Assembly (NCBI GenBank): GCA_001600615.1
Contig: BCKK01000003.1
Span: 1,598,181 to 1,662,180, forward strand
DNA length: 64,000 nucleotides
Direction: 5' to 3'
DNA from: Dioszegia crocea
Lineage: Eukaryota; Basidiomycota; Tremellomycetes; Tremellales; Bulleribasidiaceae
This document shows positions 1 to 9,321 of this stretch, one piece after another. Position 1 is the first letter of the stretch; each line of letters starts with the position of its first letter. A model generated the notes under the pieces. That model saw nothing but the letters and a program-made list of their open reading frames with translations, searched no databases and was not told the DNA's origin. Both the position numbers and the translations under genes were made by a program.

Positions 1-2
1 AG

Positions 3-647
3 GCATGGATCGACTGGCTGTACCGAAACCCCAACCTCGATAGGCGAGTAACCAGTCTCGACGCCCTCAGTGCCCGCGGGGCCGAGGACACACTAGAAGG
101 CGTCCTGGAATTCCTTGCTCAGCGAAAGCGCGATCATTGCGAACCAATGTCGAGTATTCACCTTCCACCCTCCTCCACTCCGCTCACTCCTGAACGTTTC
201 GCCGAGGTCGTCGCTGTTCTTGCTGCCAATCCGGAGATTCGGACCCTTCGCGTTGAACAAAACATCGTTGCGGGGCTCGATTGCTTGCAGACTGCTATAG
301 CGGCCTTCGATGCAGCGTTGCCGTCCCTACACCGGCTCGTCTTGACAACGTACGGAGAGCCCGAGTCCACGCCTTTATCCGGACTTCCGAACTTGCGGAT
401 CTTTTCCATGTCACTAAGACTTCAGGAAAGTACCCAAGCCGACGCCGTACAATACCTTTGCAGGCTCGGTAGCGAACGTTGCGCATATCAGGACCCGGAG
501 CAAGGGAATCTGGCCGCTCAGAGGGCGTTCAGCGAAGCTGTGCGCGAGCTTCGGCCGCTGGTACTCGCTGGAGATGATCTTCGGTATCATAACTGGGGAG
601 AGGAGACGACATCGGAGGAAGACGAGGAAGATGAGGAAGACGAATGA
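3..647 (+). CDS. F-box-like family protein, 5' truncated by window edge
   Basis: An open frame enters from the left edge and ends at TGA 645-647, giving about 214 residues of a C-terminal part. Its start lies outside the window; the first visible residues are a W-x2-WLYRNPNLDRRV segment, which is matched closely in the genes at 1084-2894 (WLYLNPDLDRRV), 16898-18281 and 18717-20549. After it come a LAQRKRDHCEPM-type block, a PEIRTLR strand, and a PLSGLPNLR block, all in the same order as in the paralogues, then a strongly acidic tail (E/D run) at the end. No enzymatic motif is visible. The N-terminal F-box-like helices seen in the paralogues would be upstream. Function is unknown; assignment to the family is firm, the F-box label is an inference from the paralogues. 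Confidence 0.8.
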   Translation, partial: AWIDWLYRNPNLDRRVTSLDALSARGAEDTLEGVLEFLAQRKRDHCEPMSSIHLPPSSTPLTPERFAEVVAVLAANPEIRTLRVEQNIVAGLDCLQTAIAAFDAALPSLHRLVLTTYGEPESTPLSGLPNLRIFSMSLRLQESTQADAVQYLCRLGSERCAYQDPEQGNLAAQRAFSEAVRELRPLVLAGDDLRYHNWGEETTSEEDEEDEEDE

Positions 648-1083
648 GGTCAGTCGTGCCGGAACCCCGGCGCTTATCTACCGTCTGAAGCTGATACAAA
701 ATAGTCACTCATACAGCCCTAGATCCTAGCCTGGTATACAAAGCTTGGTCTCCCCCTTTGGCGCTAGACCCAACAAGTGGCGCAGATGACTTCTGGGGGT
801 TCGGCCACCGGGTCAAGGCCCGGCGGCGGCCGGCGGGAACGTTGTTGTTTCCCTATGAGTAGCTAAGGGGGAATCCTTTCCTGGCTGGCGGTAGAGAGGG
901 GCGATCTCTTGGAGATGTATACTGTAGCTAGGGCATCGAGGTTATCTATACATGCAAAACCTGAAGTTTTGGAGTGCCGCACTGGCACATTCCTCAGAAC
1001 ATTCCTCATGATCAGGTCGCGTCGAATCCTTCATTTATCGCTCGACATCTCATCTCCCAAGCTTGAAGTACGAACAATCAAAG
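648..1083. other. Intergenic stretch, 436 bp
   Basis: Between the tandem F-box-like genes. It holds a GC-rich block around 800-840 with CGGCGG runs and otherwise nothing recognised; it should contain the terminator of the upstream gene and the promoter of the next. Confidence 0.5.
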
Positions 1084-2894
1084 ATGTCTAGCCCCACTGC
1101 AAAGCTCGACGTAGACTCGGCGCCAAACAATCCACTCGCTGTACCTCTCCCTTCCCCTCACCAAAATCCCCACTCGCCCGTCGAAGTAAAACCATCGCGC
1201 GACTCTCACTCCCCATCTACATCTCCCGGCTTCCAGCCCGAAGCCGACCCTGAGAATCCACCAACCAGCCCCTGAAACGATCAGGACAATCCTGATGATT
1301 ACGAAGAATACGACGAGGAAGACTACGATGAGGACGAAGATGAGGATGGCTCCGACTGGAGCGCGACTCCGCCTCCTCAATATGTCCTGCAGCGGGGCGG
1401 ACCTGCCGCGAGGAAGGTGTATGACAACCTGGAGGTTCGACATCGGATATTGGCGTTGACGGATCGGAGTACACTAGGGCGGATGCTAAGGTTGGAAAGG
1501 GCTGTGTCGGAAAGCGTAGCGAGGGTGCTATTCAGATGCGTTACCAAGGCAGTCATGGCGAAAATGAGTCGGGCAAATGTAGATTTTAATCTTTCTGCGA
1601 CGTACCTATACTGATCTCATAGCCCAGACGCAGGATCTACTGCGATGCAGTCCGAGAAGTCGACCGCAGTCCCTACCCCTCCCTTATCCCCGGCGAGAAA
1701 CGGCCATTTCGCAGCGACCGCGAACCCATCTACTTTGACCATCGCGATGCTGCCAAGCTGGTCACTGCCGGTCGCAAAAAGTTCCCCAACCTACAACGAA
1801 TTCTCTACCTCTACCCCTCCCACGATGTCGATGATGCCTGGATCATCAACATTAAACCCAACAACAAAATCACAATCGACCTTGAGAGTCACGTCGAGTT
1901 TGACCTTCACGATATCGAGTTCTTCAATCCGGAAACCCCTACTCTCCCCGGTCCTCCCACATTACCACAGGGATGGGGCATACGGTACACGATCGCCATC
2001 AAATTAATTGCGCAGGATAAAGATTCGCAGTACTGGTGGGCAGAGCAGCCTGCCGGCCTACCCGCGCATTTGAAGAGATGGCACGATTGGCTTTACCTCA
2101 ATCCCGATCTAGACCGCCGGGTCACCTCTGTCGAGCGGTGGCTATACGATTACTGCAACCCCTTCGACAAACGAGAACCTCTCGGGGCTTATGCGTATCA
2201 TCCCAATAATAGCGAGCGTGAATATCGCTATCCCCCTATCGACCCTTACGACACCTCCATCATCGATCCCACTCTTGATGAAGCGCTCGCTTTCCTCGCG
2301 CAGAGAAAGCGAGACAACTGTAAACCCATGACGACATTCACCATCCCTCCCTCATCCAAACATGTCACACCCGAGCGCTTCAGGGAGATTCTCTCTGCGC
2401 TCAACCCCGAGATCCGCTCCCTCCGCATTCACAAATCCATCATCCAAAACCTCCCCTCCACCCAGACTGCGATTGCAGCCTTCGACGCGGCTTTCCCAAG
2501 CCTGTACCAGCTCGCTATCGTACACGATGCATTCAAAGGTGTAAAGCCCAAGAGGTCATACGTCGAACGAACTCCATTGTCCGGCTTGCCAAACCTCCGA
2601 AACTTCGTCAGCCATATCCAGATGCCGGGGAATATCGACTCGCCCCAAGTCGGACGCTTTGTCTGCCGATTGGGCACAGATAAGTGCGTTCATCAGAATT
2701 TGGAAATTACCAGTATGAGCGGGATGAAGTGGGGGGCGGATGAGGTGCACGAGGTCAAGCCCTATGTGCTGGGTCGGAGGACGTATCGGTACGGGGACGG
2801 GTATGTGATGAGGCCCGAGGAGGAGAAAGATCAGATTGAGCTGAGGGAGACGAGGGTCGAGAGTGAATGGGGAGATTACTACATCTTGGAATAG
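1084..2894 (+). CDS. F-box-like family protein (probable 3 exons)
   Basis: Start ATG 1084; stop TAG 2892-2894. Exons 1084-1185, 1285-1578 and 1623-2894 give 555 residues. The second intron (1579-1622) has a CTGAT branch and is certain from the paralogues, because translation resumes at an RRRIYCDAV block that matches RRPIYCRAV in the 18717-20549 gene. The first intron (1186-1284, 99 nt, GTAAAA donor, CAG acceptor) is inferred: without it an in-frame TGA (1273-1275) interrupts an otherwise continuous frame. The N-terminus is Pro/Ser-rich, then acidic (D/E run), then an F-box-like helical segment with a MLRLERA core, then LRR-like strands shared with the family (PEIRSLR, PLSGLPNLR). It is likely an adaptor of unknown target. 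If the first intron is not spliced the gene is broken. Confidence 0.7.
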
Positions 2895-3327
2895 ATCCAG
2901 ACTGGAAGTAGCGCGGACATGTATGGTAAATGGAAATTCCTAGCGGAGAGCGGTGGAGGAGCTCACACTCACCACAGCCCGGATCGTTAGCGGCGGCCGC
3001 GGTCCGGGGCTTCTCCGCTGCCGCTCTAGTCATTCTGAACACTCGGCCTTACTCAACCTGCTCGCTCAACACGCTGCTGCGCGTCTATCAAGCGATAGCA
3101 CTGGTTTCGAACTCCGTAACTCCGAAGTCGGAAATACCTGCCACACCGTAGCTTGCACTCACCTACGGAATTACGGAGATAGACTGCACTCACCTCTGGC
3201 TGAAAGTGGCGCCGCAGCCCAGTGAGTGCAACCGCCATCAACGGTATATATATACCGACTGCACACCCCATGGGGTCCCCTCAACTTAAGTCACAGAGCT
3301 GTCAGCGACACACCATCCAGCGCGACC
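2895..3327. other. Intergenic stretch with permease promoter
   Basis: 433 bp between the F-box-like gene and the MFS permease. It contains the 16-bp palindrome reported separately at 3242-3257. No convincing open frame belongs here. Confidence 0.5.
3242..3257. promoter_or_regulatory. Perfect 16-bp palindrome, CGG-N10-CCG, with TATA core
   Basis: The segment reads the same on both strands: CGG, ten alternating T/A bases, CCG. It lies 71 bp upstream of the permease ATG. Inverted CGG half-sites are the usual targets of dimeric Zn2Cys6 regulators (Put3 uses this same spacing in yeast), and the alternating TA core could also act as a TATA element. Which role applies cannot be told from sequence. 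Confidence 0.35.
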
Positions 3328-5127
3328 ATGCCTTCTCACGAGAACATCTCTTCAGTGCCGCCACAAGCAGCCGATAACATCAGCATGATCGACCTCAAAG
3401 AGTCTATCGATCACATTGAGCAATTGCCCGCTGGCGATAAGGAGCTGGTGCATCTGCACGCTGAGTTCGAGTGGATAAGGTCATTGTCGGAGGAGGAGTA
3501 CGAGCGGGAGAGCAAAAAACTCGTTCGAAAGGTAAGACGGGGTCGTTTCAATATTATACAACAGGGCTGATGTACAGATCGACTCACGACTCCTTCCAAC
3601 GCTGTTCGTACTGCTGGTATTGAATTATCTGGACAGGAATGCTCTGGCGTACGTATCTCGATCTTTTCCAGCAGGGTCACATAGCTGATCAAGGGTAGAT
3701 CCGCCCGGGTCCAAGGTATCGAGCGCGACCTGGGCATGTCCGGCGTGGACTTCAACATTGCCATTTCGGTCCTCTTTGTAGGGTATATCCTCGGTCAGAT
3801 ACCCTCCAACATGATCCTCTCCCGTGTTCGACCGTCAATCTATCTCTCCCTCTTTGTCGCTCTCTGGGGAGCCGTGTCCACCTGCACTGCCGCCGCCCAG
3901 AACTTCCACCACCTCGTCGTCATCCGCTTCTTCCTCGGCATCACGGAATCACCCTACTTCCCAGGAGCTCTCTTCTTACTATCATCTTGGTACACCAAGA
4001 AAGAGCTCGCACTCCGAACGTCGATCATGTACACTGGCTCCCTTCTCTCCGGTGCTTTCTCGGGTTTGATAAGTGCTGGTATCGAGGGAGGTATGAATGG
4101 GCTTGGAGGATTATCATCCTGGCGCTGGCTGTTCATTCTCGAGGGTACGTCTTCCTTAACTACCTTTATCCGGCCGTAGCTGATCGTCCAGGTGCGATCA
4201 CTATTGTCGCTGCTATCGTTTCGCTCTTCATTCTTCCGGACTACCCTGCAACGTAAGTCGTCTTACTATCCTGCACCTAGGGGATACTAAGTCATCAGCA
4301 CACGTTGGTTATCCGATCGCGAAAAGGCTATCGCAGTCTACCGTCTGGAGAAGGACACTGGAGTCAAAGACGAGGAGACCATGTCGCTGTTGAACTCTTT
4401 CAAGGCTGCGGTCGTCGATTACAAGCTATGGATACTAGCCTTGATCATCGTCACCAAGACCACCGCTGGTGCCGTCACTCAATTCATACCGACAGTGGTC
4501 GCTACTTTTGGCATGTCAAAGGTTCAGACGTGAGTTGCTGGGTTGGTCAGTACTAATCCACAGTCTCTTACTCACTGCGCCACCATACCTTCTAGCCGCA
4601 TTTCTCGCCATTGTCATCTCACACCTGTCCGACAACAAGCCAGAGCGATGCTTCCACTTGGCCATCCCTCTCTGCGTGGGCATGATCGGCTTCATCGTAG
4701 CCACTACCACCACCACCGTCGCCCCGAGGTACTTCTCCTTGTTCCTCATGATTGGAGGATTGTTTGGTTCTTACAATGTCGCTCTGGCGTGGATATCGTC
4801 TACTTTCCCTCGACCTAGAGCGAAGCGGGCTGCGGCGTACGCTACTATCAACTCACTTGGCAATGGTAAGTCCGCATGATTTATGCATCGCTGATCAACC
4901 CAGTGGCACAAATCTGGTCACCTTATTTATACGACTCCAGATATTCGCCACAGTACACCGTCGCTTTTGCCACCAACACCGTTATGGCTGCCGTTGCTGT
5001 AGGAGGTTGTTTTGTGTTGAGGTTTTGTCTGCAGAGGGAGAACAGGAAGATGGAGGCGAATGAGGCGGATCAGGAAGCGTCGGGAGAGATGATTGATCCA
5101 GCAAAGAAGATTCGATACGTTTTGTAA
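3328..5127 (+). CDS. MFS permease, allantoate/vitamin-type anion:cation symporter (Dal5-like)
   Basis: Seven exons (3328-3531, 3578-3648, 3699-4144, 4192-4252, 4299-4529, 4564-4865, 4904-5127) encode 512 residues. A hydrophilic N-terminus of about 70 residues precedes the first membrane segment, which carries the LNYLDRNALASARVQGIERD signature typical of fungal Dal5-like anion:cation symporters. The loop NMILSRVRPS, an NFHHLVVIRFFLGITES segment and a WRWLFILEG segment follow in family order. About twelve hydrophobic segments are present and the C-terminus is hydrophilic. Such carriers import allantoate, nicotinate, pantothenate, biotin or similar anions across the plasma membrane with protons; the substrate cannot be fixed here. 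The intron at 4530-4563 is only 34 nt. A CGG-N10-CCG palindrome upstream suggests regulation by a Zn2Cys6 factor. Confidence 0.85.
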
Positions 5128-5520
5128 TCATGTGTTTGTAGAGCTCAACTGCTTAGTGGTGGGATGTTAGCGCTCGAGATGTAGTGATGATGAATGCAAG
5201 TGACCGGCGTGTCTTGGCAGATTCAAAGCATTGGCTGCAAGGCCGAGAGACTTCCTCCCCGCACTTCACACACCACTTGAGTGTCCGACGTTGTGGTAGC
5301 GAATTCAAGTCTCTGTCCCGACGCTCAATCTACTTAGCTCCGAGCCAGCTCGCGCCACAGTGCTTGGGCATGTGGCCTCATCAACCGGTCTGTGAGCTAG
5401 TGCTGGCCTCATTATACATTCACTGGATCTGCTGTAGCTTTACGACGCCGCCACCTCCCTTTAGCATGATCTGAAGAAAACCCAAAATCACGAACACCAA
5501 AACCCGCTCTGCGCCTCCCT
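5128..5520. other. Convergent intergenic region, 393 bp
   Basis: Lies between the 3' ends of the permease and the chromodomain gene. Nothing recognised beyond presumed 3' untranslated sequence of both genes. Confidence 0.5.
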
Positions 5521-8500
5521 CTACACGCAAAGCCTTACTGAGACATGGGTTGAAATTGAGGCCGATGAATACTCATCCAATGCTCTTGCAGAACCTAACA
5601 CATATAAGCTTGGGTCACATATCTCCTGACGGGCAAAAGCAGCCATGAAACTTACATCTTTGGTATCCATCAACTGCCCACACATTATATCCCCCTCCAA
5701 GCTCCTCACTTGACACTCATATGCCTCTCCTGGCCCATCTGTCTCTTCCCCTATTTCAACATTTTCCCCTTTAATCTCCAACTCCCCTTCCCTCTCTTGC
5801 CTCCACTGACCCGATTCAAAAGTCGATGCAAAGCCTTCGTCCACTTCCCCCTCCTGCGTCCCTAATCCTGATCCAGAGGACTCTACCCTTTCCCCCTCTT
5901 GCGTCCCTCGACCCGACCGTGTGTTCGTTCCGATATACTCGCCCGAGCTCGTCCTATCCACCGCTCGGGTCGAATACCCCATCCCTCTCATGTCCTGACC
6001 ACTCTCACTTCCGCTCCCACTCCCACTCCCACTCCCACTCTCATCCGAGTACTCGCTCCCACTCTCCGTATCCTCTTCTTCCCCTTGCACAACACCCATC
6101 CGCCTCGCCCGCAGGTCCCTCACCTGACTGACCAACGTCTCATTCCTCTTGGTCAGATTATCAACTCGGCGAGTCAAGACCGCATTCTCCTCCAAGAGAT
6201 TCTCATTCTCCTTCTTCAGCCTTGGGTGCGCCGCAGCTTTGGTCCGTAGAGCGTCATCGGTCAACCTCGCCTGGTCCAGCAAGATCTTATTCTGCGCCCG
6301 AAGCTCAGCCACCACCTGCCCATTCCTGGCTGCAATGGCCGCATGGTGCATATCCTTCTGCTTAAGCCCATTGCTCAGTTGAGCTTCTTTGATTTTGAGC
6401 TTGGCCGATAACTCCCGATTGAGCTCAACTTCACGGACGGCCGAGGAAGATGCCATGTCGTATTGTGTCCGAATGAAACGATGGTCTTTCTCCAAAGATG
6501 TCTTCTTGGATCGAACCTCCGCTAGCTCAGCTTGGACGGCAGCGAGTTGTGCAGTGAGGTCGGCGTTTAGGAGGAGGAGTTCGGAATCAGGGATAATGAC
6601 GATGGGAGTTGAAGGGGCTGCGGGAGCGACAGTGGCGATGGGGGTTGCGGGGGCTGCGGGGGCGACGAGGGCAATGGGGGCGATGGGAGAAGGGACAGTG
6701 GCATTTTCATTGTCATTGGCATTGGCCTGATTGTCAGCGATGATCAGAGGGTGAACTTACAGATGGTTCGCCTGTAGAGAATTGGGATGGCGTAGGCGGT
6801 TCCTCCTGTACCTCTGGTTCGGCGGTTGTACCCCGATCCACCATGACCGGTCTTGGCGCTTGGGTTTGGGTGAACTGGGTTTGTGGGTAGTCGTCCTGAC
6901 TGGTGGGTATAGCCCGTAGCATAGCTACTCCATCAACCACCCGCCTCTCCATTCCAGGCGGTATGGAATCTTCTTCCTCTTCAGCCGTAGATTCCGGCTG
7001 GTCCCTCACGGGTCCAGTCCGCAAAACACCTGCCGCCTCATCCTCATCGCTACTGGTATTGAAGAAGAGGGGTTCAGCCTGCTTTCCATTTACCTTAACT
7101 GGCGATACCGCCTCATCCACCTCCATCTCCTCTTCAATCCTCGCCCGCCTCTTCCCCTTCCCCTTATCCTTCACCGGCGGTCCGAGCGGACTGGAGAATT
7201 GATGGATGCTCTCTTGGGTTCCAGTACTTTGCGTCCCAGCCTCCTTGTCTGTCGTCGCCTGGTGCTGCAAAGCTGCAACACGGAACACCTGGGTGCTGAT
7301 TTGGGGCACCGTTCCGAGCTTTCGGGGTTGGGTTGGTCCGGCCGCATCGGTCTGCCGAGACGCAGACTTGGACGTCCCAGCCTTGACAATAGGGGCCGAG
7401 GCCGGATCGAGGATTGTGTCCGCCTGCGAACCCTGCATGTCCAGAACGGCCTGCGCTAGCAACGCATGATCGATATCTGGGGAGAGCGATTCGCGCGGGA
7501 TGGACGCGCGCGCACCATCGTTGTCGGGAAGGGTAGGTGAGGTAGGGAGGGGGACAGCGGCAGCAACGGCGGCATCGGCATCATTGACCGTATCGGCAAT
7601 AATCTGCTGAATACGCTCAACGAGCCTGTCGTTCGCCACTGCCGCAGTCTTGGCGGTCGGGGGAGGGGATGGAGAGCGATAAGGCTCGTTATCGTCATTT
7701 TGAAAGAAATCGTTCCCGTGATCGTCATTGTGATCGTCGAACTGACCCTCATCCTCGTCCGGCTCAGGTCCCGGTCCTGCAGGAGGTCTCCGTTCGACGA
7801 TTTCAAACTCGTCCTCTTCCCCTTCCACATCATCGTCCTCGTCGTCTGATGCGAAGCGGGTATTCTTTTGGGTCGAAGGTAAATGAGACCCAAATCCACC
7901 CCCGCTCCGACTGTTCCTCGCCTTAGTTTTGGGTTTGGCGCGTGTTTTCGCCTTGTCGGCTGATTGCTTTGATGGGCCAGCAAGTACAGCGGCGGTGGTG
8001 GTGGATGCGGTCGAGGCTGAGCGACTTCTGACGCGGGAGGAGATTGGGGGTGTACCCTTGGGCGCTTGGCCGGGCAGAGCTTTGGTTGTTCGCTTACTTG
8101 AAGCGGGGGCGGGAGACGCTTCGGCTGATGTGTCGCGACGGGCTAGAAAAGTCAGTTCTGAGAAGTTCTGTTCGATGGGATACTCACAAGTTCTGCCCTT
8201 CGTCTTTTTGCTTGCTGGCTCAGCTGGCGCAACCGAGCTTCGCTTCCTCTTTCCACCTCCCGTTCCAGGCGGCAACCACTCGCTCCCCGTCGTCATCTGG
8301 CTTGCCTCCGCTATTGCCCTAGCCTTGTCTCTCTTCCGCTTCTCCCGCGCCTTTTCCTCCTCGTCTGACATCGTCTCCATAGGATCATCCTCTTCATCCC
8401 CATTCTCGTCCTCCTGCTCCTCCTCCCCTTCAGTCTCGGGCTGCGTCAAGGACTGATCCATATCCTGCACGACCGCCGCGACGTCCACCGACTCCGATCT

Positions 8501-8929
8501 CAACCTCGGCGACCTCTTCCGCGCCACAGAGACCTTCCCCTTCTTGCGCCCCTTCTCCAGCGCCTTCTTCTGCTTATCGGCTTTACGCTGAGCCATAGCT
8601 CGCTTCATCTTCTTGTCCCATTGCCTGAGAAGATTTTCACCAAGTTGTTTTCCAGGCTTTACAGTACCCTCTGCGATCTTTTCTTTCCACTCCTTGATCA
8701 ATGCATCTGTGCAGTGGTCTTTGGGCTCCCAATTGGGCCGATAATCGTAATTTGTCTTCGGGTCGAGATCCCCCCATTCGACGAGATACATTCGGTTCTT
8801 TTTGTCCTCGGCGAGGATAGCGAGTGCTGGGAATTCCAGACTATCCTCATCTGGCCCAGCGGGGCGGTACTGGGTCTCTGGGGGAAGGGAGGACTCGGGA
8901 GAGGGAGAGTGGGAAGCGTCGGCGCGCAT
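5521..8929 (-). CDS. Chromodomain and coiled-coil nuclear protein
   Basis: ATG at 8929-8927, stop TAG at 5523-5521. Exons 8929-8188, 8142-6761 and 6726-5521 give 1109 residues. The introns are 45 nt (in frame and open, so easily missed; CTGAC branch present) and 34 nt. Residues about 35-90 form a chromodomain-like fold: an MYLVEWGDLDP strand, then NWEPKDHC and a helix IKEWKEK. The middle is long, disordered, Ser/Pro/acidic, with Lys/Arg clusters that look like nuclear localisation signals. The last third is an alanine/proline-rich hinge followed by about 190 residues of heptad-like coiled coil, then a Gly/Ser/Glu-rich tail. The chromodomain suggests binding of methylated histone H3. It resembles in layout the chromodomain readers of fungal silencing complexes (for example Ccc1 of the Cryptococcus PRC2 complex), but identity is not shown. 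Confidence 0.75.
8143..8187 (-). other. In-frame 45-nt intron hidden in an open frame
   Basis: On the minus strand the segment starts GTGAGT, has CTGAC 10 nt before its end, and ends TAG. Because it is 45 nt without stop codon, retention would insert 15 residues rather than break the protein. Confidence 0.75.
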
Positions 8930-9321
8930 GACGGCGAGGATAGGGGAGGATGGGGCGGAGTGAAGGGGTATTTTTTGGGTGGCGGCTTCGCGATATCCTC
9001 TCGGTCGGTAGGTCGGGCGACCTAAAACCTAGCTGTTGTCGATTGTCGAGTATGTCAGTGTGATGTAGAAGATAGAGATGGTTGAGTGGACTTTGGGTAT
9101 TTGGTTGCTAGCGTCGCGCTGAGAATTACTACTTTAGGAAAATTACGCGCCCAGTCACGTGGTGTGCGCACGGACATGGCCATTGAGTCGGATTTGAGAA
9201 ACTCGCCACCGAAGACCCCTAGCTACTCATTCCTCATTCCAATACTCCCCCTAGTAAGGCTAGGCAATACCCTATTCCCCTCCTTGACCCGCCAACAGAC
9301 CCCTAGTGATCGACATTCAGT
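8930..9321. promoter_or_regulatory. Divergent promoter region, chromodomain gene / GLN4
   Basis: 392 bp separate the two ATGs on opposite strands, so both promoters must lie here. No TATA consensus or known operator was recognised. Confidence 0.55.

Noticed and set aside
5826..8456. Long plus-strand frames opposite the chromodomain gene
   Set aside because: They mirror the low-complexity Ser/Pro/Glu coding sequence of the minus-strand gene and have no own start context or family features.
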